Shown piece by piece: positions 24,598 through 32,078 of a DNA stretch of 32,078 bases. How positions within the stretch are numbered: the first letter of the stretch is position 1; the number at the start of each line of letters is the position of its first letter. This DNA is from Glycomyces luteolus (lineage in GTDB: Bacteria > Actinomycetota > Actinomycetes > Mycobacteriales > Micromonosporaceae). Location of the stretch: positions 114,533-146,610 of the forward strand of contig NZ_JAPZVP010000006.1 in assembly GCF_027622875.1 (NCBI RefSeq). The letters run 5' to 3'. The translations under genes were made by a program, and so were the position numbers. A model generated the notes under the pieces. It was given only the letters and a program-made list of their open reading frames with translations. It did no database searches and was not told where the DNA came from.

Positions 24598-26982
24598 CTA
24601 CGGCATATGCGGGGCGGACCCGCCGCGGTTCTCGATGGGGAGGGACGCGAGGCGGGCGCGGAGGGTCTGGGCCTCGCGGTCGCGTCCGGCCGCGGCGGCC
24701 CGGGCGTAGGCGGTGAATCCGCGGGTCCAGGTGCGGCCGTCGCGTTCGGCGAAGGCGGCGGCGCGGTCGCCGCACGCGCGGGCGGCGGCCGCGTCGCCGA
24801 GGCCGTGGTGGGCGAGGCCCAGGTATCCGAGGGAGACCGCCTGCTCGAACGCGTCGCCGCGCCGCTCGGCGGCCGCGAGCGCGGCTGTCTGGACCGACAG
24901 CAGCTCGTCGGGGCGGTCGAGCGAGCGTTCGGCGAGGACCCAGCCGAGCTCCCAGATCCGCAGGTCCGCCGCGAATCCGGCTTCGACGCGCAGGAGCCCG
25001 TGGAGGACCGCGCGCTCGGCCGAGAACCAGGTGGGGGCGTCCACGACGAGTTCGACGAAGACGCCCGGGGCCGGTGCGCCGGGGTGCACATGACTCTGGT
25101 CGAAGCGGTGGGTCGCGCGCCGTTCGGCCCGGTGGGCGGCGAACAGGTAGTGCTCGAGCATCCGCAGCGCGGCGGCGCGGCGCTCCACGTCGAGCACTTC
25201 GTCCGCGAAGCACTCGGCGGCGTACTCGCGCATGAGGCCGTGCACGCCGTAGCGGCCGCCGGGGTAGCGGTCGACCAGGTTGATCTCGGCGAGTGCGGCC
25301 AGAGCGGCGCGGGCCTCGGCGAGCGGGGCGCCCATGAGGCTGGCGAGGGCCGCGGGCGTGAGCGAGGGGCCGGGGTGGAGGCCGAAGAGGCAGAACGCGA
25401 GGGCGTCCCGCTCCCCCAGCAGCTGGTAGGAGCTGTCGAAGACCGCGCGCGGGTCGGAGGCGTGGTCGGTGGAGACGAGCACGTTGAGGAGGTTGCCGGT
25501 GCTCGCGAGCCGGTCGGCGAGCGAATTCAGGGTGAGCGCGGGATCGGCGGCGGACCAGGAGCCGACCAGGGTGAGCGCCAGCGGGAGCCGCCCGCAGGCG
25601 GCGGCGATGCGGTTGACGGCGGACCTGTCGTCGGCGGCGCGCTCGGGGCCGATCCGCCGCGCCAGGAGCGCCTGGGAGTCGGCTTCGGACAGCAGGCCGA
25701 GGTGCACGACCTCGGCGCCTTCGCTCATGTCTAGGCCGGTGAGGCGGTCGCGGCTGGTGACGATGGTGAACGAGCCGGGCGCGGTGGTCAGGAGCGGGCG
25801 CACGTGCGCGGCGTCGCGGGCGTTGTCGAGCACGATGAGGACGCGCCGCTGGGCGAGGATCGTGCGGTAGAGCCCGGCGCGTTCGTCGAGCCCGGCCGGG
25901 AGGCGTTCAGCGGGGACGCCGAGCGCGGCGAGCGCCTCGCCGAGCACGTCTTCGGGGCGGGCGACCGGCGCGGAGGGGTCGAAGCCGCGCAGGTTGAAGA
26001 ACAGCTGCCCGTCGGGGAAGCGGTGGGCGACGCGGTGGGCCCAGGAGACGGCGAGGGCGGTCTTGCCGACGCCGCCCATGCCGGTGACGGCCGCGAGCCC
26101 GGCCTCGGACCCGGCGTCCATGAGGAACTTGTCGAGGGCCCGGATCTCGCTCTCGCGTCCGGTGAAGCGGCGCGTGGTGCGCGGCAGCATCGCCGGGACT
26201 GCGGGGGCCGCGACTGGTTCGGCTTGGGCCGCAACGGGTTCGGCGGGCTGGTCGCGCAGGATCGCCGTGTGGAGGTCGACGAGTTCGCGGTTGGGGTCGG
26301 CGCCGAGGGCGTCGGCGAGCCGTTCCTTCAAGGCGGCGAAGGCGTCGAGGGCCTCGGCGGTGCGGCCGCAGGCGTGGAGGGCCCGCATGAGGAGGCCGAC
26401 GAGGCGCTGGCGGGAGTCGTGGACGGCGAGGACCTGCCGCAGTTCTTCGACGGCGGCCGGTGCGCGGCCGGATTCGATGTCGGCGTCGATGCGCTGCTCG
26501 AGGAGGGTGAGCCGGTATTCGTCGAGGCGGCGGCCGATCGCCCCGGCGGCCCGCCCGGGGAGGTCGGCGAGCGCGGGGCCGCGCCATTCGGCGAGGGCCT
26601 CGCGCAGGACCGCGGCGGCCCCGTCGTGCTCGCCTTCGCGGCGGAGCGTGCGGGCCCGGGATTCCTTCGCCTTGCAGCGCAACGTGTCGAGTTCGGTCGC
26701 TGCGATGCGGAATCGGTACGCGCGGCCGACGGTCTCGATGCGGTCGCGGGCCATGCCGAGCTGGCGGCGCAGGACGCCGATGGTGTTCTGGATCTGGGCT
26801 TCGGGGTCGAGCGGGAGGTCGTCGCCGTAGACGCCGGACACGAGACTGCTCATGGGGATCACGCGTCCGGCGTCGTCGAGCAGCAGCGCGAGGATCGTGG
26901 TGGCGTTGCCTCGGGGGAATGACACGGGACGGCCGTCGACGCGGACTTCGAGGGGTCCGAGCAGGCGCACGTCGAGGGTCAT
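24598..26982 (-). CDS. AfsR/SARP-family transcriptional regulator
   Basis: This 794-residue regulator resembles AfsR. It has a winged-helix DNA-binding domain (about 1-95, with VRLLGPLEVRVDGRPV at its start and a recognition region around QIQNTIGVLRRQLG), a bacterial transcriptional activation domain of TPR-like helices (about 98-245), and an NB-ARC ATPase module (about 270-560) with Walker A GMGGVGKT (301-308) and the Walker-B-like VLIVLDNARD. A shortened helical C-terminus (to 794) replaces the long TPR array of AfsR (993 residues). Such proteins activate secondary-metabolite or transport genes in an ATP-dependent way. The ATG at 26982 was chosen by domain start; its ribosome binding site is weak (GAAAG). 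It faces the hydrolase-exporter operon on the same strand and may control it. Confidence 0.92.
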   Translation of the reverse strand: MTLDVRLLGPLEVRVDGRPVSFPRGNATTILALLLDDAGRVIPMSSLVSGVYGDDLPLDPEAQIQNTIGVLRRQLGMARDRIETVGRAYRFRIAATELDTLRCKAKESRARTLRREGEHDGAAAVLREALAEWRGPALADLPGRAAGAIGRRLDEYRLTLLEQRIDADIESGRAPAAVEELRQVLAVHDSRQRLVGLLMRALHACGRTAEALDAFAALKERLADALGADPNRELVDLHTAILRDQPAEPVAAQAEPVAAPAVPAMLPRTTRRFTGRESEIRALDKFLMDAGSEAGLAAVTGMGGVGKTALAVSWAHRVAHRFPDGQLFFNLRGFDPSAPVARPEDVLGEALAALGVPAERLPAGLDERAGLYRTILAQRRVLIVLDNARDAAHVRPLLTTAPGSFTIVTSRDRLTGLDMSEGAEVVHLGLLSEADSQALLARRIGPERAADDRSAVNRIAAACGRLPLALTLVGSWSAADPALTLNSLADRLASTGNLLNVLVSTDHASDPRAVFDSSYQLLGERDALAFCLFGLHPGPSLTPAALASLMGAPLAEARAALAALAEINLVDRYPGGRYGVHGLMREYAAECFADEVLDVERRAAALRMLEHYLFAAHRAERRATHRFDQSHVHPGAPAPGVFVELVVDAPTWFSAERAVLHGLLRVEAGFAADLRIWELGWVLAERSLDRPDELLSVQTAALAAAERRGDAFEQAVSLGYLGLAHHGLGDAAAARACGDRAAAFAERDGRTWTRGFTAYARAAAAGRDREAQTLRARLASLPIENRGGSAPHMP

Positions 26983-27100
26983 GGCGTCGTCGCTTTCAGC
27001 ACCGCGGGTCGAGGGAGGTCCATTGTCCCACAAGGTGCGGCGCTGTTGCCGTCGTGAGGCATGGCGATTCGAGGGCGGATCCGTGGCGGCCGGGGCGAGG

Positions 27101-27130
27101 ATGCGGGGGTCGAAAATGCGGGGGTCGAAA
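27101..27130. repeat. Tandem 15-base direct repeat
   Basis: ATGCGGGGGTCGAAA occurs twice without a gap (27101-27115, 27116-27130), followed by a third ATGC. It lies between the divergent AfsR-like gene and the YbaB-like gene, 39 bases before the latter's start, and contains TCGAAAA twice at 15-base spacing. Confidence 0.85.
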
Positions 27131-27169
27131 ATGCACAGTCGCAACACAGAACGAGCCGAGGAGGTCCCA

Positions 27170-27844
27170 ATGGACCGGATCGCCATCCCTGAGGACTACG
27201 AGGACCGTCTGCGGGCGGCGCATACCGCGGCCGCCCGGCTGCCCGAGGGGCCGGTGCGCGACAGCGCGCTGCGGGCCTTGGAAGGGGCGCCGACGCGCGA
27301 GCGGTTCGATGACGCGGCGCAGGCCGCGGCCACCGCGGGGAGGCTGGCCGCGCAGTTGACGAGCGCCGGGTTCGACGGCACCGACGCGGGCCGGGTGGTC
27401 TGGCTTCGACTCGACTACACCGGTCGGCTCGGCTCGCTCGCGTTGAGCCCCACCGTGGACCGGATGAGCGGCCGAGCGGTGGCCAAGGCGGTGCAGACCG
27501 CGTGGGACGCCGCCGAAGCGGCCCGTGCCGAGCACGTGATGCGCACCGAGCGCGAAGGCGCGGACCTGCTCGCACGCTGCCGGCCCGACGTGCGCTCGGC
27601 CGATCTGCGGGAGTGGATCGAACGCTCGCCGGAGCGGTTCACCAGCGAGGCCACCGACGACGACCTGTGCGAGGCGGAGGTGACCTTCGCGGGCAGGCTG
27701 ACCGCGTTCAGGTTCCTGGTCCCCAATGCCACGATCGACACCGACCACGAGGAGCTCTCCGCGGCGGTCTCGGCGGCGATCGGGTTGGCACAACGGCGCG
27801 CGTCCGACCGCCTCGCCGCGCTGTTCCAGGCCACGGCGCGCTAG
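27170..27844 (+). CDS. Protein with two YbaB/EbfC-like segments
   Basis: This 224-residue protein contains two segments that look like the YbaB fold, a small nucleoid-associated family. Residues about 77-125 (VVWLRLDYTGRLGSLALSP...) and about 167-217 (EAEVTFAGRLTAFRFLVPNA...) share the pattern of a beta hairpin with GRL, a turn, a strand and a helix with regular Ala. Single-domain YbaB proteins are about 100 residues, so this looks like a tandem or half-repeat form. GAGGAGG is five bases before the ATG. It is convergent with a secretion-type gene; YbaB-like proteins are commonly found near actinobacterial ESX loci. Function is unknown, with DNA binding or substrate handling both possible. Confidence 0.82.
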   Translation: MDRIAIPEDYEDRLRAAHTAAARLPEGPVRDSALRALEGAPTRERFDDAAQAAATAGRLAAQLTSAGFDGTDAGRVVWLRLDYTGRLGSLALSPTVDRMSGRAVAKAVQTAWDAAEAARAEHVMRTEREGADLLARCRPDVRSADLREWIERSPERFTSEATDDDLCEAEVTFAGRLTAFRFLVPNATIDTDHEELSAAVSAAIGLAQRRASDRLAALFQATAR

Positions 27845-27853
27845 GGCGCAAAA

Positions 27854-27891
27854 GCGAGTCGGCCCGCCGTCCAAGGCGGCGGCCGACTCGC
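27854..27891. terminator. Hairpin terminator after the YbaB-like gene
   Basis: Exact 11-base outer arms (27854-27864, 27881-27891) enclose a further CGCC/GGCG pairing. It follows the stop by nine bases. Confidence 0.8.
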
Positions 27892-27950
27892 CGGGCGTCA
27901 GTTCATGCGGTCGGATCTTCTCTGCCGCCGCGGGCCAGTGCGCGGGGAGA

Positions 27951-27981
27951 CGGCCCGACATCCATAAGGGACACCGGGCCG
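27951..27981 (-). terminator. Hairpin after the large acidic WXG-type gene
   Basis: The arms 27951-27957 and 27975-27981 are exact 7-base complements, extended by a further TCC/GGGA pairing around an ATAA tip. It begins 13 bases downstream of the stop of the minus-strand gene. Confidence 0.6.
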
Positions 27982-27994
27982 GTTCTCCCGCGGT

Positions 27995-29380
27995 TCAGGA
28001 CTTGCCGGGCTCGGGCAGGTCGAAGCCGGGGAAGGTGATGGGCGGCAGCTCGTCCACCGGCGGGAGCAGCGGCAGTTCGGGCTCCTTCGGCTGCTCCTCT
28101 TGGTAGTCGACATAGGGGTTGCCTTCATCGGTGCCGATCCCCCACACGTCGTCCTCCGGATCCTCGGTCAGGAACGACTCGCGCTCGTACTCCTCGTCGG
28201 GGTTCACGGGCCCGCGCGCGGGCGCGCCCACCAGTCCCCCGCCGAAGCCGGGCCTGCTGCCGGGCGCGGCAGTGCCGGCGGCACTGCCGCCGCCCGGTGT
28301 GGCGACAAGACCGGCGGAACCGCCTCCCGGGCCGCCAGTCGGCACCTCCGGCGATCCAAGCCCGCCGCCGAGGCCGCCGCCACCGCCGGAAGCGAGGCCC
28401 CCGGAGGGCACTTCAGGATCTTCGAGTTCGCTCGGCTTCCAAGGGCTGCCCAGGTCAGGAGTACCGGGCGTGATCGGATCGGTCGAGAAGTCCGGGACCT
28501 CGGGCTGCCCGGGCGGCTCGAACCCGGGCACCTCGGGCTGCTCCGGCTGGGGCCGCTCACCTTCGGGCTGCGGGACCTCGTTGCTCGGGTCCTCGGGCTG
28601 CTGCGGCTGGGCCTGGTCCTGCTCCTGCTTGTCCTCGTCCTCTTTGTCCTTCTCGGCCTCGTCTTTGCCCTGGTCGTCCTTGTCCTTCTCCTCGACGTCC
28701 TTTTCCTGGTCCTTTTCGTCCTGGCCCGTCTTCTTGTCAGCGTCCTTGTCGGCCTCGGCATCCGCCCGCTGATCGACCTTCTCGAGGTTCCCCTCGCGGT
28801 CCTCGTCGTCAACGGGCAGGCAGTCGGTCGCGCCGGGGCCCTTGTCCTCCAAGGGCTGCAGCTCCCCGGCGGCCGAGGTGAGCGCGGTCCCCGTCGCCAC
28901 GTCGGTCGCGGTGAGCACGGCCAGGCCGGTCGTGAGCTGCATCGTGCCCTCGTCGGCGCGCGCCTGGAACACGGCCTGCAGCACCGGCCCGAAAGGCCCG
29001 GCGGCCGCGATCGCCGCCCAGTGGACGGGCCCCAGCTCGACCTTCGGCGCGGGCTGCACGACGAACCCCGCGCCCTTGTAGGCCGCATCAGTGGCCTTCA
29101 ACTGGTCCACCTGCGAGACCATCGCCGAGCCGCCGGTGTGCAGCACCTCAGCGGCGCCGCCGACCTTCGAGACGACCTCGTCCACATGCGCGTCCACGAT
29201 AGACACGTCATCGTTGAACGCGGCGTTCGCCTGGTCCTGCCAGCCGTCGTTGATCGCGGTGACCTTCGTGCCGTACTCGGTCCCGTGGTCGCTCAGATCG
29301 GTACCGGCGGCGCTCATCTCCGCAGCGCAGTCGACGAACGCGGTGGGATCGGCGGCCAGCGCCTCCTCATATGCGGGCAT
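27995..29380 (-). CDS. Large WXG-type protein with acidic and Gly-rich tail
   Basis: This 461-residue protein resembles substrates or accessory proteins of type VII secretion. Residues 1-105 form a helical hairpin with W47-Q-D49 at the turn, a variant of WXG. A moderately hydrophobic region follows (about 118-175). Then comes a Lys/Asp/Glu-rich low-complexity stretch (190-262), a Pro-rich part (263-325), a Gly-rich linker (325-390, with SGGLASGGGG) and an acidic tail with SFLTEDPEDDVWG (402-414). There is no signal peptide. TAGGAGGAG precedes the ATG at 29380. It is eight bases downstream of the small WXG gene, so the two form an operon. The divergent protein at 29860 shares the linker and tail. 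Confidence 0.85.
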   Translation of the reverse strand: MPAYEEALAADPTAFVDCAAEMSAAGTDLSDHGTEYGTKVTAINDGWQDQANAAFNDDVSIVDAHVDEVVSKVGGAAEVLHTGGSAMVSQVDQLKATDAAYKGAGFVVQPAPKVELGPVHWAAIAAAGPFGPVLQAVFQARADEGTMQLTTGLAVLTATDVATGTALTSAAGELQPLEDKGPGATDCLPVDDEDREGNLEKVDQRADAEADKDADKKTGQDEKDQEKDVEEKDKDDQGKDEAEKDKEDEDKQEQDQAQPQQPEDPSNEVPQPEGERPQPEQPEVPGFEPPGQPEVPDFSTDPITPGTPDLGSPWKPSELEDPEVPSGGLASGGGGGLGGGLGSPEVPTGGPGGGSAGLVATPGGGSAAGTAAPGSRPGFGGGLVGAPARGPVNPDEEYERESFLTEDPEDDVWGIGTDEGNPYVDYQEEQPKEPELPLLPPVDELPPITFPGFDLPEPGKS

Positions 29381-29388
29381 GGCTCCTC

Positions 29389-29715
29389 CTAGGACTCGCG
29401 GCGGGCGGGAATGCGGCGTTCGAGGGCGCGGAACCTGCCGCGCACCTCCTTGTCGCAGGCTTCGAGCTCGTCGGCGCTGGTGGCCACCTGCGCGCCCTGC
29501 CAGTCGACGCGGCGTTCGACGCCTGCGGTGACCGCGTCGAACCTGCCGTGCCACTGGACGCCGGCCTCGCCGGTGACGAAGCCGCCGTTGCTCGACGCGG
29601 CGGTCTGCGCGGGCGCCTGCACCCGGTCGGAGGCCAGCTTGGCCTTCGGCGCGAGCGCTTGCAGGTCGCCGCCGCCGCCGCGCACCTGCTCGACTTCCAT
29701 GTAGACCTCGTCCAC
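29389..29715 (-). CDS. Small WXG100-like protein
   Basis: This 108-residue helical protein is of ESAT-6/EspC type size. It has W55-H-G57 at the likely turn between two helices and a second W72-Q-G74 further on. Such proteins are exported as dimers by type VII systems, often with a partner from the same operon, here the 461-residue protein. The GTG at 29715 has GAAGGAGG six bases upstream and is preferred to a later ATG (29700) and to the open frame before it. There is no Cys pair or signal peptide. Confidence 0.82.
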   Translation of the reverse strand: MDEVYMEVEQVRGGGGDLQALAPKAKLASDRVQAPAQTAASSNGGFVTGEAGVQWHGRFDAVTAGVERRVDWQGAQVATSADELEACDKEVRGRFRALERRIPARRES

Positions 29716-29859
29716 GCTGCTCCTCCTTCGGTTCGGGCTTCCCTGCAATGTGCCTCCCGCCGCCACGGACCCGTCCCATTGCGGCTAGAGCGAAGTCATG
29801 GCGATTCCGGGGCGCGCCGGTCTTGCATGGGACGCAGCGAATCAGGGAGGTGCAACGGC
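29716..29859. other. Divergent intergenic region of the WXG locus
   Basis: These 144 bases separate the minus-strand WXG operon from the plus-strand one and should hold both promoters. Apart from the two ribosome binding sites I could not assign convincing hexamers or operators. Confidence 0.5.
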
Positions 29860-31527
29860 ATGAGCGACGGCGGTTTGATCGAGGGCTCGGCCCCCGGCGA
29901 AGGCTCGGGGTCCGAGTTCGTGACGGTCTTCGAGGCAGGTTCGGCGGCGGAGTCGGCGGACACGGGGATCGGCTACGAGGAGGCGGGCCTCGAATACGAC
30001 TCCGCGCCCTACGACGGGGCGACGTACACGGAGATGGAGTCGGCGGCCGCGAGTTCCACGATCGCCTTCGGCGACACGTCCGGCCTCGAGACCGCGGGGG
30101 CCGAGCGCGCCGGCTGCGCGGCGGGGTCCTGCCCGCACCCGGTGGCGCATCCGGCCGAGACCGATTGGGAGCAGCTGGCTTCGGCCGTCCCGGTCGAGGG
30201 CCAGCTGGGCCGGTTCAAGCCGTTCTGCGAGGGCATGTCGTACCCGACCGAGGACGACTTCCGGGCGGCGGTGAGCGCGGTGCGGCCCATCGACCCCGAC
30301 GCGTTCTCGCTGCAGCGCCTGCGCACCGGCTGGAACGACGAGGTCGCGGCCGTCATCGGCGATTGGCCCGCGCTGATCAAGACGAAGCTGACGGCGCTGT
30401 CGACCGGTTGGGCCGGAGCGGATTTCGACGCGTTCGCCGACCAGACCGACCAGGTCCGCGCCCTGCTGGAGGGCATCCTCGACGACGTGGAGGCGGCCGC
30501 GCAGGAGCTCAAGCACCGCGAGGAGGCGATCTATACGCTCCAGGGCGGCGACTCCGGCGAGATCCCGTACCCCGCGCCGCTGGTCGGCGCGGAGGGCGAA
30601 TGGACGAACCTGGTCGCGATCCATGTGCGGCCCGCGTGGTGGCACGGCGACTGCATCCAGATGACCTGCGAGGAGGCCGAGAGGGCGCTCGAGCTGGGCG
30701 GGGCCGATCCGGCGCTGGCGGCTGAGGTGCGTTCGTTCATTGAGCAGAAGGCCGGTGAGGCGGCTTCCACTGTGGTTGGTGCGGTCGTCTCCGAGTCGCG
30801 GGTGGCGGCGGGCGAGGAGGCGAAGTCGAGCTTCGGTTCGCGCATCTCGGCCGAGTTGGCCGCGTATGCCGAGCGGCAGGCGGCGATCGACGAGTCGATC
30901 GGCGAGAAGCGCTCGGGCCAGAGCGAGCAGTTGGCGTCGCTGCAGACCGCCGGGGCGGATCGGCCGTATCCCGACAGCGCCGACGGGGCCTATATGGACC
31001 TCGAACCGCCCGCGATGGAGCAGCCGGCGCCGCCGGTGCCGCCGCAGACGACCCAGGACCCGACTCCGGTGCCTCCCGGCGGCGACGGGACGGTGGCGCA
31101 GGCCGAGGACGCTACGGACCCTTGGGAGACGGCGAGCGCCGAGGGCGAGGTCTCTGGTGGCCTCGCGAGCGGTGGCGGCGGGTTCGGCGGCGGCATGGGC
31201 GGCGGCCTCGGTGCCGTCCCCGGGGGCGCGACCGTGCCGACCGGCGGTGCGTCGGCGGGCAGTGCGTTCGGCGCCGCGATGCCGGGCGGCTTCACCGCTC
31301 CCGTGACGACTGGTGCGGCCCCGTCGGGCGGTTCGGGCGGCGGCTCGGGCGGGACGCGGACCGCGATGGTCGGCGGTGCGCCGCAGCAACAGCAGCAGGC
31401 CGCCGAGGCCCGCAAGAAGCAGAGTAAGTCCGAAGAGGACGAAGAAGCGGAGGAAGAGGACCTGACCTTCCGCGAGACCGACTTCGCCTGGGGCTACGTC
31501 AGACCCGGCGACGACCCCTACAACTAG
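29860..31527 (+). CDS. Large WXG-type protein, divergent paralogue
   Basis: This 555-residue protein has an acidic N-terminal leader (1-110), then a helical region (about 130-230) with W184-A-G186 at a helix turn as in WXG proteins. A middle domain (about 235-385) has WWHGDC and a long helical part. It ends in a Pro-rich stretch, a Gly-rich linker (with SGGLASGGGG), a Gln run and a charged tail with FRETDFAWGYV. The linker and the acidic Trp-Gly tail parallel those of the 461-residue protein across the divergent promoter. GGGAGG is nine bases before the ATG. Cys86, Cys91, Cys123 and two later Cys residues are unusual for this family. It is probably a type VII substrate or surface component; no enzymatic motif is seen. 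Confidence 0.84.
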   Translation: MSDGGLIEGSAPGEGSGSEFVTVFEAGSAAESADTGIGYEEAGLEYDSAPYDGATYTEMESAAASSTIAFGDTSGLETAGAERAGCAAGSCPHPVAHPAETDWEQLASAVPVEGQLGRFKPFCEGMSYPTEDDFRAAVSAVRPIDPDAFSLQRLRTGWNDEVAAVIGDWPALIKTKLTALSTGWAGADFDAFADQTDQVRALLEGILDDVEAAAQELKHREEAIYTLQGGDSGEIPYPAPLVGAEGEWTNLVAIHVRPAWWHGDCIQMTCEEAERALELGGADPALAAEVRSFIEQKAGEAASTVVGAVVSESRVAAGEEAKSSFGSRISAELAAYAERQAAIDESIGEKRSGQSEQLASLQTAGADRPYPDSADGAYMDLEPPAMEQPAPPVPPQTTQDPTPVPPGGDGTVAQAEDATDPWETASAEGEVSGGLASGGGGFGGGMGGGLGAVPGGATVPTGGASAGSAFGAAMPGGFTAPVTTGAAPSGGSGGGSGGTRTAMVGGAPQQQQQAAEARKKQSKSEEDEEAEEEDLTFRETDFAWGYVRPGDDPYN

Positions 31528-31541
31528 CGAGGAGACGCGCG

Positions 31542-31985
31542 ATGGCACAGGAGCGGGTGTTCGACCCCGAGGCGATCGAGGAGTACCGGCTGTTTCTGCT
31601 GGAGCTGCTCGAGACGCTCGAGAACCAGGTGATCCCGGTGCTGGGCACCGGGACCCTGAGCCGGGCCCCGGCGTTCGGGACCGCGCCGGGCGCGGCCGAG
31701 AACGCGGCGGTCCGGTACCTGGAGTTCCACGCCTCCACCTGGCGGAACCTCCAATACCTGCGGGGGACGCTGCACGGCATGGAGGCCGCGCTGACCGTGG
31801 TCGCGGCGAGCGGCGGCGAGGCCGAGGAGGAGGCGACCGCGGGAATCACGGTCACCGAGTCCGAACTGGCCGACCCGGCCGCGCACCCGACGGCCGACCA
31901 GAGCACGACAGGCGCGGTCGTCCTGGCCGAGGGCTTCACCGGCGACGGCACCGATTCCGGTGCGAGCGCGGTGTTCACCGCATAG
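31542..31985 (+). CDS. Small acidic protein of the WXG locus, unknown
   Basis: This 147-residue protein is not recognised. Residues about 8-95 are helical, with a WRNLQYLRGTLHGME segment where a helix turn might lie; the rest (96-147) is acidic, Ala/Thr-rich and probably disordered. It follows the 555-residue gene by 14 bases with GAGGAG before its ATG, so it is co-transcribed. An AGGAGG overlaps its stop codon (31984-31989), implying another gene beyond the unreadable end. Confidence 0.8.
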   Translation: MAQERVFDPEAIEEYRLFLLELLETLENQVIPVLGTGTLSRAPAFGTAPGAAENAAVRYLEFHASTWRNLQYLRGTLHGMEAALTVVAASGGEAEEEATAGITVTESELADPAAHPTADQSTTGAVVLAEGFTGDGTDSGASAVFTA

Positions 31986-31992
31986 GAGGCGT

Positions 31993-32078
31993 GGGGGCCC
32001 CCCCCCCGGGGGGGGGGCGCGGGGGGGGGGGGCGGGGGCGGGCGGGGGCGGGGGGCACCCCCTGGGGGCGGGGGCGGG
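31993..32078. other. G/C homopolymer end, probable artefact
   Basis: The last ~86 bases consist almost only of G and C runs with no coding signal. This looks like poly-G read error or a badly assembled contig end rather than genome sequence. Confidence 0.8.

Noticed and set aside
27101..27130. Tandem repeat as the start of a CRISPR array
   Set aside because: There are only two adjacent 15-base units with no spacers.
1..32078. tRNA genes, transposases, integrases
   Set aside because: I saw no cloverleaf-like segment ending in a T-arm consensus and no transposase or integrase motif in any plausible frame. I could not run a covariance search.

Overview
The window is high-GC DNA with the codon use, gene families and regulators of a filamentous actinomycete. 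Supporting families are an AfsR/SARP regulator, a SapA-like secreted protein, WXG100-type secretion proteins, and GH6-CBM2 and GH12 cellulases. I cannot fix the genus; nothing excludes a Glycomyces- or Micromonosporales-like organism. No tRNA, rRNA, CRISPR array or transposase was seen. The last ~85 bases are a G/C homopolymer run that looks like a sequencing or assembly artefact.

Layout. 1-3250: a terminator, a secreted GH12 glucanase, a small membrane protein and an intracellular GH2 enzyme with beta-glucuronidase motifs. 3246-5111: a TetR regulator with an added C-terminal zinc-knuckle-like tail, divergent from an NmrA-type NAD(P)-binding protein, with a palindrome between them. 5178-7280: a GT39-like membrane glycosyltransferase and a SapA-like secreted protein with a clear promoter. 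7291-9829: a riboflavin operon (ribE-ribBA-ribH, minus strand) under an FMN riboswitch. A 20-codon ORF with a strong ribosome binding site, both inside a hairpin, lies between aptamer and ribE. 9911-11603: rpe and a degenerate receiver-GGDEF protein. 11669-13110: a GH6-CBM2 cellulase with a CebR-like operator. 13206-16074: def-fmt-rsmB, coupled by ATGA overlaps. In Mycobacterium tuberculosis the order is fmt-fmu-rpe-ribG-ribC-ribA2-ribH; here a cellulase gene sits between rsmB and rpe, and the receiver-GGDEF gene sits where ribG/ribD would be.

16321-19803: a YtrA-type operon (GntR repressor, ABC ATPase, three tandem paralogous permeases) with a readable promoter and a perfect inverted-repeat operator over its -10. 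19899-24361: two type-1 ABC exporter subunits and an alpha/beta-hydrolase. This module ends in a short relic of the 3' end of an AfsR-like gene that resembles the 3' end of the intact AfsR-like gene on its other side (24598-26982). The module is therefore flanked by diverged direct repeats, which suggests insertion or duplication.

27170-31985: a locus resembling accessory genes of type VII (ESX-like) secretion. It has a protein with two YbaB-like segments, a small WXG protein, two large divergent WXG-type proteins that share a Gly-rich linker motif and an acidic Trp-containing tail, and an unrecognised small acidic protein. No EccC ATPase or membrane core component is in view, so the secretion link is by family resemblance only.
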